Source: an uncultured Collinsella sp. (GTDB taxonomy: Bacteria > Actinomycetota > Coriobacteriia > Coriobacteriales > Coriobacteriaceae). Taken from it: a stretch of DNA of 5,610 bases. The translations under genes were made by a program, and so were the position numbers. The stretch lies in the NCBI GenBank assembly GCA_958354105.1, contig CATWVA010000057.1, positions 1 to 5,610 on the forward strand, in the 5' to 3' direction. This document shows positions 1-5,610 of this stretch, one piece after another (position 1 is the stretch's first letter; each line of letters starts with the position of its first letter). Below the pieces are notes generated by a model. That model did not search any database. It worked only from the letters and a program-made list of their open reading frames with translations, and was not told where the DNA came from.

Positions 1-748
1 TTTTTGCGACCATGATATCGTCGAACTTGGATAGGCCGTGCCCGCTCGCTCTTGTGACAACCATGCGGTCGTCGCAAAAATATGAAAGGAAGGTGTCCTT
101 GCCGGGATGGTGTATCCGTCGGACGTCGAGCACGTTCCGGAAGTCATAGTAAAGTGCGGCGTTGGCGGTTTCCTCAAGTTCAGGCAGTCTGTCGATGCCT
201 TCAAAGCGGCAAGGATAAATTAGCAGCAAGTTTTTCGAATGACTGATTGAGCGAAGAAGTCCTCGGGCCTCACGGTCTTCTTCGCTCAATTGTTTATTAC
301 TCTCAGTTTTTAGAAGCTCGTCAAGCTTGGCGAGGCTGTAATCCCTGAGAATTGCATGCAGGCGTAAGCCTCTCTGTTCTTTTACATGACTTCTGCAAAG
401 TTGTTCTAAAGTTATTCCGCGGTCTGAAACTCGCCTTGACGAAGTGAGACTTACGGCGCGCATCATGGATTTTCCGAAGATGAGCTTGAAATCTAACTGA
501 TACGCGTCTGATACCGCATCACACTCCCCATTTGCCTCGGATACGGGCGCATGAAACTCCGCACCTCTGGTCAGTTCCTTGAAAGCGTTGGAGTGGTTGA
601 TGAGCTCGCGCGTCCATTCCTCGTATGTATATAACGGACGCCCAGAATAGTCTTGCATGAGGTCCTTAACAAACAATTCTGGGGTAATCATTGCGGATTT
701 AAGTCTCTCGGCTCCGGGAACGGCTTCAATAAGCCTCTTATCTATCAC
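1..748 (-). CDS. Unrecognised protein, N-terminal 249 residues, possible PD-(D/E)XK-type nuclease signature
   Basis: This gene runs off the left edge: 249 codons are open from a GTG start at 748-746, with no stop inside the window. The start is set by a strong ribosome binding site, GAGGAGG at 754-760, five bases upstream. The protein begins MIDKRLIEAVPGAERLKS and is soluble and rather charged, with no signal peptide or membrane segment. Around residues 64-88 there is E64, then GECD (D77), then YQLDFKLI (D86-x-K88). This spacing resembles the E...D...(D/E)xK core of PD-(D/E)XK nucleases, but the assignment is inference and I do not recognise the family. A second conserved-looking stretch is LLLIYPCRFEGI (about 188-199). 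It lies 564 bases downstream of the reverse transcriptase on the same strand, so it may be a partner, effector or separate defence gene. I am confident the gene is real and not confident of its function. Confidence 0.85.
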   Translation of the reverse strand, partial: MIDKRLIEAVPGAERLKSAMITPELFVKDLMQDYSGRPLYTYEEWTRELINHSNAFKELTRGAEFHAPVSEANGECDAVSDAYQLDFKLIFGKSMMRAVSLTSSRRVSDRGITLEQLCRSHVKEQRGLRLHAILRDYSLAKLDELLKTESNKQLSEEDREARGLLRSISHSKNLLLIYPCRFEGIDRLPELEETANAALYYDFRNVLDVRRIHHPGKDTFLSYFCDDRMVVTRASGHGLSKFDDIMVAK

Positions 749-798
749 TGTGGCCTCCTCTTTGCGGTAGTTTTACGGATGTTGACGGAAGCCGTTCC
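717..798. repeat. 11-bp perfect inverted repeat bracketing the start of the left gene
   Basis: GGAACGGCTTC at 717-727 is the exact reverse complement of GAAGCCGTTCC at 788-798. The 60 bases between the arms contain the ribosome binding site (754-760) and the GTG start (748) of the minus-strand gene, and the 717-727 arm lies in its codons 8-11. In the transcript the arms could form a long-range stem enclosing the translation start. As DNA they could be a spaced binding site. The arms are directly visible; a role is inference. Confidence 0.5.
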
Positions 799-1312
799 AG
801 CAGGGTACGCCAAAGTTGGCCGAGCGAGCGGCCCGTCCTGGCTCGGAAGGGTCCGTGCCTTCGCCTAGAATACGCGCACCATGGCGCGTTCAGGCCGCTT
901 TCGGGGTTATCCTGGCCGTTTCCATGGCAACCTCGCGCTACTTCTCGGAGAGGAAGATGGCCGAGTTGCACGACGCGGCGCTGCGAAGGGGAGCATCGTG
1001 CTGTCATGACTGGGCCGAGCTGGAAAAGACTGCCGGGAAGATGGTCGAATCCAGCCTTGAGCTTGCCGACAGAGTGGAGTCGGCCTAGGATATCGATAGA
1101 TTCCGGATCCTGGACACAGGGGCCAAGGAGTCCATTACACCAACTTTCGCGACACTACCGTTCTTGTCATATCATTCTGATGTTCGGCTCGAGTTTCAGA
1201 GGCATCGTTCCGCGACCGCGTGAAGGCACATCAATTGTTACCTAGTGATCGGAATTGGCCGATATCGATTTAGTATTTATGGCTATGAATAATCCAGCGC
1301 TAAAGCCATCGT
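749..1312. other. Gap between the RT and the left gene: no intact gene, one coding-like fragment
   Basis: No convincing intact gene lies in these 564 bases. A plus-strand frame ending with TAG at 1086-1088 looks protein-like from about 900 onward (ERKMAELHDAALRRG, then ELEKTAGKMVESSLELADRV). Its codons end mostly in G or C, so it may be a remnant of a high-GC gene, but I do not recognise it. A 6-bp stem (GCCGAC 1065-1070, GTCGGC 1079-1084) sits on its stop codon. Just downstream of the RT stop are two weak stems, ATGGCT/AGCCAT (1279-1284, 1304-1309) and ATCGG/CCGAT (1248-1252, 1259-1263). Neither is followed by a T run on the minus strand, so a rho-independent terminator is not supported. Confidence 0.4.
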
Positions 1313-2767
1313 TTACCGAGCACTCAAGCGTTTAATCTTCCTATAAATCTTAGCCTCGTCGGGGGCAATCGGATCATTTGGAAACGCCTTTTGGGCTCTC
1401 GCTACGTAGGAAAGAAAGTTCCCATAGCGAGAAAATGCAGAAGGGTCAGCATCACCCGAGGGGCATAGCCTTCTTCCCTTAATACCGAGTGGTGAATAAT
1501 GTTGATATAGAGCGGAGACGCGCTTTTTTGATGCGTGCCTTCCCTCCCCCTGATTAGAACGCGCAATCGCACTGGCTGCCTCACGGAGACGCTTATGGTA
1601 CCTTCCAACCGTAGACTGTCGAAGTCTTACAACGCGCCCGTCAAAGTCAAACCCCAAGAAGCTAACTTTCTGTGCCGGATGTGCACCGGAGTACGAAAGG
1701 ACCTTACTCGTACGAACGCTTTCAAAATCAAGCTGAGCAACCCCGCTGCTATCAACCCGGAACGCTTTGGTTTTCTCAGGCTGCAGTTTAACGGAATCAA
1801 CATCGGTCATTAGATTGATTGCCTCTACAAGTGCATCAAAGCCAGATTTTGGAACGGCAACAATAAAGTCATCGCAATAACGAAGATACAAGCCACCAAC
1901 CCGTTCAACGGCAAGCCTGACTTTCATATCGATATCGGCCATATAGATGTTAGCGAGCACTCCACTTGCAGCAAGACCCTGAGGAATGCCGAGATCAATA
2001 CCCGTTCGCCGCCACGGCCTGGTGATGACTTTACTTTTGTTTGCAAGAAACTCAGACTTTGGCAAGATAACATCCAGCTTGTTAAGTTCGCGAATAGACT
2101 TGAACCGAAGATCGATAGCCGCATCACTAATCGTTTTCTCCCGAGCAGGATCGATTACTGGCCATGGCAATTCATGTCGAGCAGCCAAATCACCAATAGG
2201 CCAGCACGAATAGCGGAGGATATTTTTAATGACTTGATAGTGATCGTCCGGCAAGCGTCCACTGGGAAACAACGAACGCAACGACGCCATTAGATGGACA
2301 TGGTTTAAGTTGTCGAAGAAGCTCTCGAAATCACCCGTAAGCACAAAAGCCGAATCTTGCACACGCATATAGTCGAATGCCTTTTTAGCTGAGGAAATAT
2401 TGCTACCAGCAGTTACGGCGCCGTCTGATGAAAGCGAAGAGCGGTACGCTACGGCAACCTCATCAAACTCTTCGGCAATAGCCTTCTTGTTATATAAGTC
2501 CGACCACAGATAAGAGTAGTACTGGAAGACGCGGTGATCGAAATGCGAGGCATAAGCGATATTGCGAACCTTGCAGCTTCGCTTGCCTCCACGATACCGA
2601 ACAGTAATGATCTCGTTGGAAATTAAAGGGTAGAACGCGTGATTGGAAACGTACTCTGAATCTAAAATCTTGGCCTGAACTTCGGCAAAAGAGACCCTAT
2701 GATCGAAATGGGCATATGAACTTTTGGAACTATATCGAGGAATACGAGTGATATCGAACTCGACCAA
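1313..2767 (-). CDS. Reverse transcriptase of the defence-associated (DRT/unknown-group/Abi-like) kind
   Basis: This 484-residue RNA-directed DNA polymerase carries the whole RT palm. An early motif, KVRNIAYASHFDHRVFQYY, is near 66-84. Motif A is GDFESFFDNLNH near 145-156, with catalytic D146. Motif B is GIPQGLAASGVLANIYM at 260-276. Motif C is LRYCDDFIVA at 295-304, with D299 and D300. A later FLGFDFDG is at 370-377. The active box is YCDD rather than the common YADD. About 100 residues separate motifs A and B, including LPDDHYQVIKNILRYS. I see no maturase, HNH or integrase domain and no flanking group II intron, so it is best read as an RT of the unknown-group/DRT class, many of which block phages. 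I cannot assign the exact type; retron RTs are a less likely alternative. The start is TTG, with a weak GGGGG four bases upstream. No ATG or GTG exists nearby, and the frame is closed by TGA at 2800-2798. The gene is less GC-rich than the right flank (25 of 60 G+C in 2641-2700), suggesting acquisition. Confidence 0.93.
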   Translation of the reverse strand: MVEFDITRIPRYSSKSSYAHFDHRVSFAEVQAKILDSEYVSNHAFYPLISNEIITVRYRGGKRSCKVRNIAYASHFDHRVFQYYSYLWSDLYNKKAIAEEFDEVAVAYRSSLSSDGAVTAGSNISSAKKAFDYMRVQDSAFVLTGDFESFFDNLNHVHLMASLRSLFPSGRLPDDHYQVIKNILRYSCWPIGDLAARHELPWPVIDPAREKTISDAAIDLRFKSIRELNKLDVILPKSEFLANKSKVITRPWRRTGIDLGIPQGLAASGVLANIYMADIDMKVRLAVERVGGLYLRYCDDFIVAVPKSGFDALVEAINLMTDVDSVKLQPEKTKAFRVDSSGVAQLDFESVRTSKVLSYSGAHPAQKVSFLGFDFDGRVVRLRQSTVGRYHKRLREAASAIARSNQGEGRHASKKRVSALYQHYSPLGIKGRRLCPSGDADPSAFSRYGNFLSYVARAQKAFPNDPIAPDEAKIYRKIKRLSAR

Positions 2768-2787
2768 AATACCCCCAAATAAATCAA

Positions 2788-2830
2788 CCTGTCCGGATCA
2801 ACAAGCGGCGGCTAACCCTCCCCGGACAGG
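2788..2830 (-). repeat. 9-bp perfect stem just before the RT start
   Basis: CCTGTCCGG (2788-2796) pairs exactly with CCGGACAGG (2822-2830). A further G-U pair is possible in the minus-strand RNA (2821 with 2797), leaving a loop of about 23 bases. It ends about 20 bases before the TTG start. It could be the 3' stem of an RT-bound RNA or a translational control hairpin. No T run follows, so it is not a typical terminator. Confidence 0.5.
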
Positions 2831-2927
2831 CTAATCAAAGGCGCAGCAAGTGCAACCAACGCTTTCGCGGCCACCTAAAACAATGCTTGCCTATGCGATA
2901 CTAGACGAAAGCGAGGAATTGGTACTT

Positions 2928-3086
2928 ATGACCATCGAGGCTCTTATCCAGCTAGCAGCAGGCAACGCTGGTGTCAATGTTGCGAACGTCGGAATTTCGT
3001 CGTTTGCGATATTGACGGCAGTAGCGTACCCCATCGCCAGTTCGCGATGGGCACCAAGCTTTATTCCCCATTCTTGCTTTGCTTAA
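2928..3086 (+). CDS. Possible 52-residue hydrophobic peptide opposite the RT leader
   Basis: This small plus-strand frame has an ATG nine bases after GAGGAA (2913-2918) and ends in TAA. Its middle is hydrophobic (VGISSFAILTAVAYPIA, roughly residues 21-37), as in a small membrane peptide, and I recognise no family. It lies wholly within the candidate non-coding RNA on the other strand, so it may be an accidental shadow. The ribosome binding site and spacing are its only positive evidence beyond hydrophobicity. Confidence 0.15.
   Translation: MTIEALIQLAAGNAGVNVANVGISSFAILTAVAYPIASSRWAPSFIPHSCFA
3030..3051 (-). repeat. 8-bp perfect hairpin near the 5' end of the candidate RNA
   Basis: CCCATCGC (3030-3037) and GCGATGGG (3044-3051) are exact reverse complements around a six-base loop. 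In the minus-strand transcript this would be the first stem, about 30 bases from the predicted 5' end. The stem would be stable on either strand. Confidence 0.5.
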
Positions 3087-3090
3087 ACAG

Positions 3091-3118
3091 GTTATAAGAA
3101 ATCGGCTCATGCAGTTAA
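3091..3118 (-). promoter_or_regulatory. Candidate sigma70-type promoter for the RT leader RNA
   Basis: On the minus strand TTAACT (3118-3113) and TATAAC (3096-3091) are separated by 16 bases, matching the -35 consensus at 4 of 6 and the -10 consensus at 5 of 6. Transcription would begin near 3084 and read through the structured region into the RT. A second possible -35, an exact TTGACA (2977-2972), lies further downstream but has no good -10 at 17 bases. Confidence 0.4.
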
Positions 3119-3414
3119 CAGCGCCTTGATGCACACCCAATTGTCTTGACGGCGGTCGCATCGAAAATGCCGATGCGTCTCTACGGATACAAGCGCCTCC
3201 TCATCTAATGCATGCACACGGTCCGCGAGACAAAATCGCCGACAACACCGTGAAAATCCCGATATGCATAATCTAGAAGTTTGGATGCACAGACAGGTGG
3301 AGTGGCATTGTTCAGCATGGCCGCTTCGCACTCCTCGCCGACGGGCGCATCGCCGAGGGCGAAGACATCAGCGCACAGCGAGGCAGAGGACCAACTCCTC
3401 CCCCTCCCCAACAT
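3107..3414 (-). pseudogene. Possible decayed minus-strand gene, frameshifted
   Basis: Two minus-strand frames look like consecutive pieces of one protein. The first contains ADVFALGDAPVGEECEAAML and LLDYAYRDFHGVVGDFVSR, then hits a stop near 3205. The second overlaps at about 3210-3235 and continues DRVHALDEEALVSV to NWVCIKALLTA, with its stop at 3109-3107. A single frameshift near 3215-3235 would join them. Codons of the first piece end mostly in G or C. I do not recognise the protein, and the call rests on protein-like composition only. A 7-bp hairpin CGCATCG/CGATGCG at 3157-3177 lies in it. The remaining 3415-3537 is the leader of the next plus-strand gene, with no other gene visible. Confidence 0.25.
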
Positions 3415-3537
3415 TCCCCAGAAAGTTCGCTGATGTTGACTGGGGTTCCCGTAAAATAATCCCCAACAAAATATGTGCGGAGTGCTGGCCTGGAGCTGCC
3501 TTCGGACCCTATTGGCTGCTCACCGAGAGGCTCCGCT

Positions 3538-4179
3538 ATGAAACGATCCCTTTACTACCTGCTCTGCGCGATCGCGTGCACGTCCATGGTCGGCGCGACG
3601 TTGCCTATGGCAGCCATCGCAGAAGCTATGCAGCCTCAAGAAACCGCCGGGCAGCAGGCGCAAGCCGACGCAACGAGCAGCGACGCAGGCAAGGCCGAAG
3701 ACGGCACCAACACAAGCACGACAGCAGATACCGTAGAGGACAGCACCGCAACATCCACCGGCACCAGCGCAGCCAACACGGAAAGCGCTTACGCCACCAA
3801 TACCGGCACCACCGCCGCAACCGGCACCCCCGCCCCATCCCTCAGCACCCAGACCAACCCCACACCCGCCGCAATCTCCACCACGTCACAAACCGGCTAC
3901 GCCCACTCCGCAACCGCAAGCCAAAACGGCGTCACCTTCACCGTCTCGTGGAACGACGCCCCCGCGGGCACCGCGACGACCTTCCACGTAACCCAGACCA
4001 GCGCCTCGTCCCAGGCCAAGGCGCGCATGGACGTGTCCACCTATGGGACGGCGGCAGCCAGGAAAGCGTCTGCGATCCGTCGCGCCAGGCATGGGCCAGC
4101 TACTACAGCCTTCGGGCCCGCGCTCGCGATCGGGCCCAAAGAATCCACGTGGGACCACAATTCACTTGCATGGAGCTAG
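3538..4179 (+). pseudogene. Secreted Thr/Ser/Ala-rich surface protein, frameshifted and truncated
   Basis: The best start is ATG at 3538, with GAGAGG (3525-3530) seven bases upstream; a GTG at 3475 in the same frame lacks such a site. A signal peptide (KRS, a hydrophobic core, AIAEA, about residues 1-30) is followed by a low-complexity linker rich in T, S, A and N (about 31-118). A beta-type segment then begins NGVTFTVSWNDAPAGTATTFHV (about 130-151) and reaches KARMDVSTY at 161-169. From 4044 the natural continuation lies in another frame: WDGGSQESVCDP...WASYYSL, to 4112, with codons ending mainly in G or C. The current frame instead gives an Ala/Arg-rich tail. I recall this motif order from coriobacterial surface proteins, some with transglutaminase-like domains. 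One missing base near 4043 explains the break, and the gene also seems cut off after YYSL. The ORF as it stands could still produce a short secreted protein. Confidence 0.7.
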
Positions 4180-4382
4180 CGAAGGTGCCTATCCCAAATC
4201 AGAAATGGTAAAACCAGCAGCAGCGCGATGCAGAGGGGCGCGGCCAGCAGAGTGACCACGCCCGAGTTGATGCGCTCGCGAATTTCTTGGGGGCTCAAGA
4301 GATGAGCTCGTTCACGCGCTTTTGCACAGACGCATAGAGGCTTCCGAGCTTCTTTGAATAGCCGGCGCGCCCCTGCTATGCG
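4176..4382 (-). pseudogene. Remnant of a membrane protein C-terminus
   Basis: A minus-strand frame without a usable start is open for 68 residues and ends with TAG at 4178-4176. It contains LLSPQEIRERINSG, then a hydrophobic run of about 22 residues (VVTLLAAPLCIALLLVLPF) and a short basic end, WDRHLR. An overlapping minus-strand frame reads SKKLGSLYASVQKRVNELIS and stops at 4297-4295. The two could be one protein split by a frameshift near 4300. Its TAG overlaps the stop of the opposite-strand pseudogene. The family is not recognised. Confidence 0.3.
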
Positions 4383-4430
4383 TCATACACGTTGCAATTG
4401 CCCCTACCTAGAAAGTGTATGGCACTTCGG

Positions 4431-5567
4431 TCAATCGCCGTTACGCTTTGGCCTACCTAGAACCGCAATCACGACGTTAACAAACACAAGCGCTGTTCCC
4501 AGCAGGAATAGCGCCAGGGAGGCGGCGATCCAGTTGCCGTCGGCGGTCTTGGGGAGCGTGACGGTGGAGACGCCAGCAGTCTTGGCCTTGGATGGCGTGG
4601 ACGCCATGGTCTTGGTCACGGTCGTTTTGGTTGTCGTGATTGTCTTGGGCGTCGCAGCCGCGGGCTTTAGGACGGGATCCGTCGCGGACCCGGCACCGGG
4701 CCGCTCAACGGCAGGACCGGCACCGCCGGCCGGCTCGCCCGCGCCGCCGGGCACCTCGCGCCCGTCGGTCTCCCCCGGCGGCGCCGTGGCGCCCTGGGGC
4801 TCGATCACCACATGCGGCGCCATGTCGCCGGAAGCATTCGCCACGCCGCCGGCACCGAAGGCCCCTCCCGCAGGCGCCACGAACCGCGCAGACACAAGCG
4901 ACCCGCCCGTGCACGCAACACCGCCGTCGGCACCGGTCGCATCGAGCCACGAGGCATCGACGGAAAGCCGACAGCCGGCCGCGCCAGCGCCAAGGCCCGC
5001 ATCCTGCAGATACACGCCGTAGGCGCGCACGCCCGCTCCGGACCCGGCGCCCGCGGCAACGATGCGCCCGCCGCCGCGCACGGCCATGTCGCCTGCGATC
5101 ACGCCGGCGAACGCCTCGTCCGTAATATCGGCCCCGTCCGCCCGGACATCGACGGTGCAGCCGTCCACCACGAGCGCCTGCGAAACGTGGATCCCGCACT
5201 GCGAGCCCGTCGCCGTCAGGGTCCCGGTGCCGCGAAGCGTCAGGTTGCCCCACACCTCCATACCGCACAGCGTGATGTCCGCATCGGGCGCATGCGACTC
5301 CGTCACGGAGTTTTGCCCGGCAAGCGTCAGCACCAGGTCGCCCTCGGCGCCGATGGCCCCACCCGCGTAGCCGTCAAGCTCCAGGTGGTCGGCATCGGTC
5401 CAGGCCCAGCCGGGGCCCGACGCGCCCGGCTCGCAGTACGTCGCGCCCGCGATGATGAGGCTCTCCGCGCCCGCGGCATAAGAAGGCCCGCCCAGCAAAA
5501 CGCATAGGCAGGCCATGGCAGCGATCGCGATGTGATGACGGCTGGTGTGGGACTTGGCAGCAAACAT
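4431..5567 (-). CDS. Cell-wall-anchored surface protein with carbohydrate-binding-like domain, LPKTA sorting signal
   Basis: This 378-residue secreted protein is built for the cell surface. The signal peptide has a basic/His start (AAKSHTSRHH) and hydrophobic core IAIAAMACLCVLLGG, with likely cleavage after about residues 31-33. A beta-rich region (about 36-256) contains repeated short strands such as LELDGYAGGAIGAEGDLVLT, LTLRGTGTLTATG and LVVDGCTVDVRADG, like proteins labelled carbohydrate-binding-domain (DUF4353-like) in gut actinobacteria. A Gly/Pro/Ala then Thr/Lys-rich linker (about 257-335) spans the wall. LPKTA (338-342), a hydrophobic helix (about 346-370) and the RPKRNGD tail form a sortase-type anchor, with A in place of the usual G. 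The ATG at 5567 is chosen because GGAG lies five bases upstream. An in-frame GTG at 5606 would add 13 residues before the signal peptide and is less likely. GC content is very high (50 of 60 in 4681-4740). Ligand and sortase are unknown. Confidence 0.9.
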   Translation of the reverse strand: MFAAKSHTSRHHIAIAAMACLCVLLGGPSYAAGAESLIIAGATYCEPGASGPGWAWTDADHLELDGYAGGAIGAEGDLVLTLAGQNSVTESHAPDADITLCGMEVWGNLTLRGTGTLTATGSQCGIHVSQALVVDGCTVDVRADGADITDEAFAGVIAGDMAVRGGGRIVAAGAGSGAGVRAYGVYLQDAGLGAGAAGCRLSVDASWLDATGADGGVACTGGSLVSARFVAPAGGAFGAGGVANASGDMAPHVVIEPQGATAPPGETDGREVPGGAGEPAGGAGPAVERPGAGSATDPVLKPAAATPKTITTTKTTVTKTMASTPSKAKTAGVSTVTLPKTADGNWIAASLALFLLGTALVFVNVVIAVLGRPKRNGD

Positions 5568-5610
5568 ACCCGCTCCGATCTTCGCAGGAGCCAATAGAAT
5601 GTGCACCAGA

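Larger units (their letters stand above)
2771..3084 (-). ncRNA. Candidate structured leader/non-coding RNA upstream of the RT
   Basis: Between the candidate promoter and the RT start lie about 310 bases without a good minus-strand gene but with several stems. In transcript order these are: an 8-bp hairpin at 3030-3051; a 5-bp stem GCAAC/GTTGC at 2962-2966 and 2979-2983; a 5-bp stem GCAAG/CTTGC at 2846-2850 and 2886-2890, enclosing a CGC-GAAA-GCG tetraloop hairpin at 2860-2869; and a 9-bp stem at 2788-2796 and 2822-2830, immediately before the RT ribosome binding site. Several DRT systems and all retrons carry a comparable RNA just upstream of the RT that binds it and serves as template. Both ends are estimates, and the function is inferred from position and structure only. 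Confidence 0.45.

Noticed and set aside
1..80. 10-bp inverted repeat TTTTTGCGAC (1-10) and GTCGCAAAAA (71-80)
   Set aside because: It lies wholly inside the coding sequence of the left gene at the window edge. I see no regulatory context and cannot see whether it extends beyond position 1.
1313..3118. Group II intron or classical retron
   Set aside because: The RT lacks a maturase/HNH part, no intron domain V-like hairpin was seen downstream, and the motifs (YCDD, long A-B spacer) do not fit a typical retron RT. A divergent retron cannot be excluded.
3436..3474. TTGACT (3436-3441) with TAAAAT (3452-3457) as promoter of the 3538 gene
   Set aside because: The spacing is only 10 bases, and no good -10 lies 16-18 bases downstream.
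3264..4211. Long plus-strand frame of 315 residues, rich in Arg and His
   Set aside because: Most of it is the out-of-frame shadow of the Thr/Ser-rich secreted gene. Only its stretch from 4044 to 4112 is meaningful, as the shifted continuation of that gene.
4384..4428. Possible terminator for the LPKTA gene: CATACAC/GTGTATG (4384-4390, 4415-4421) or the competing AAGTG/CACTT stem close to the stop
   Set aside because: The stems are short, one loop is 24 bases, and no T run follows on the minus strand.
4354..5507. Long plus-strand frames opposite the LPKTA gene, rich in Pro/Ala/Arg
   Set aside because: They are antisense shadows in very GC-rich sequence where stop codons are rare. The minus-strand frame has signal peptide, sorting signal and ribosome binding site.
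1..5610. CRISPR array, tRNA or rRNA genes
   Set aside because: No regularly spaced direct repeats, tRNA-like cloverleaf sequence or rRNA-like segments were noticed.

Overview
The window looks like an accessory region of a high-GC Gram-positive genome, most plausibly a gut-associated member of the Coriobacteriia. This is inferred from the GC-rich secreted protein at the right with a C-terminal LPKTA-type wall-sorting signal and a beta-rich repeat domain, and from a broken secreted protein whose late motif (WDGGSQESVCDP...WASYYSL) I associate with coriobacterial surface proteins. No marker gene in the window fixes the genus.

Left part (1-3118), minus strand. A complete 484-residue reverse transcriptase (RT; 1313-2767) is preceded by about 310 bases of apparently structured, largely non-coding sequence with a plausible promoter (about 3091-3118). 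Downstream of the RT, after a 564-base gap, a second minus-strand gene starts with GTG at 748 and runs off the left edge. It has no ATG and no stop inside the window, so it is easily overlooked. The RT is not a group II intron maturase: I see no intron, no maturase domain and no HNH domain. Its motifs fit the 'unknown group' or defence-associated RTs (DRT/Abi type), several of which use a non-coding RNA encoded just upstream. The partial neighbour has a possible PD-(D/E)XK nuclease-like signature and could be an effector or an unrelated defence gene. Both genes look less GC-rich than the right flank, which fits an acquired defence cargo.

Middle (3107-3537). This is a decayed stretch. Minus-strand reading frames suggest a broken gene, followed by the leader of the next plus-strand gene.

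Right part (3538-5610). A plus-strand secreted protein gene (3538-4179) has a good signal peptide and a Thr/Ser/Ala-rich linker. It appears inactivated by a one-base deletion near 4043 and then truncated. Facing it on the minus strand are a remnant of a membrane-protein C-terminus (about 4176-4382) and an intact gene (4431-5567) for a cell-wall-anchored, carbohydrate-binding-like surface protein. The two surface genes are convergent.

Together the window reads as a putative RT-based phage-defence module inserted beside decaying surface-protein genes. The strongest lead for something undescribed is the RT plus its upstream structured RNA, possibly with the downstream gene.
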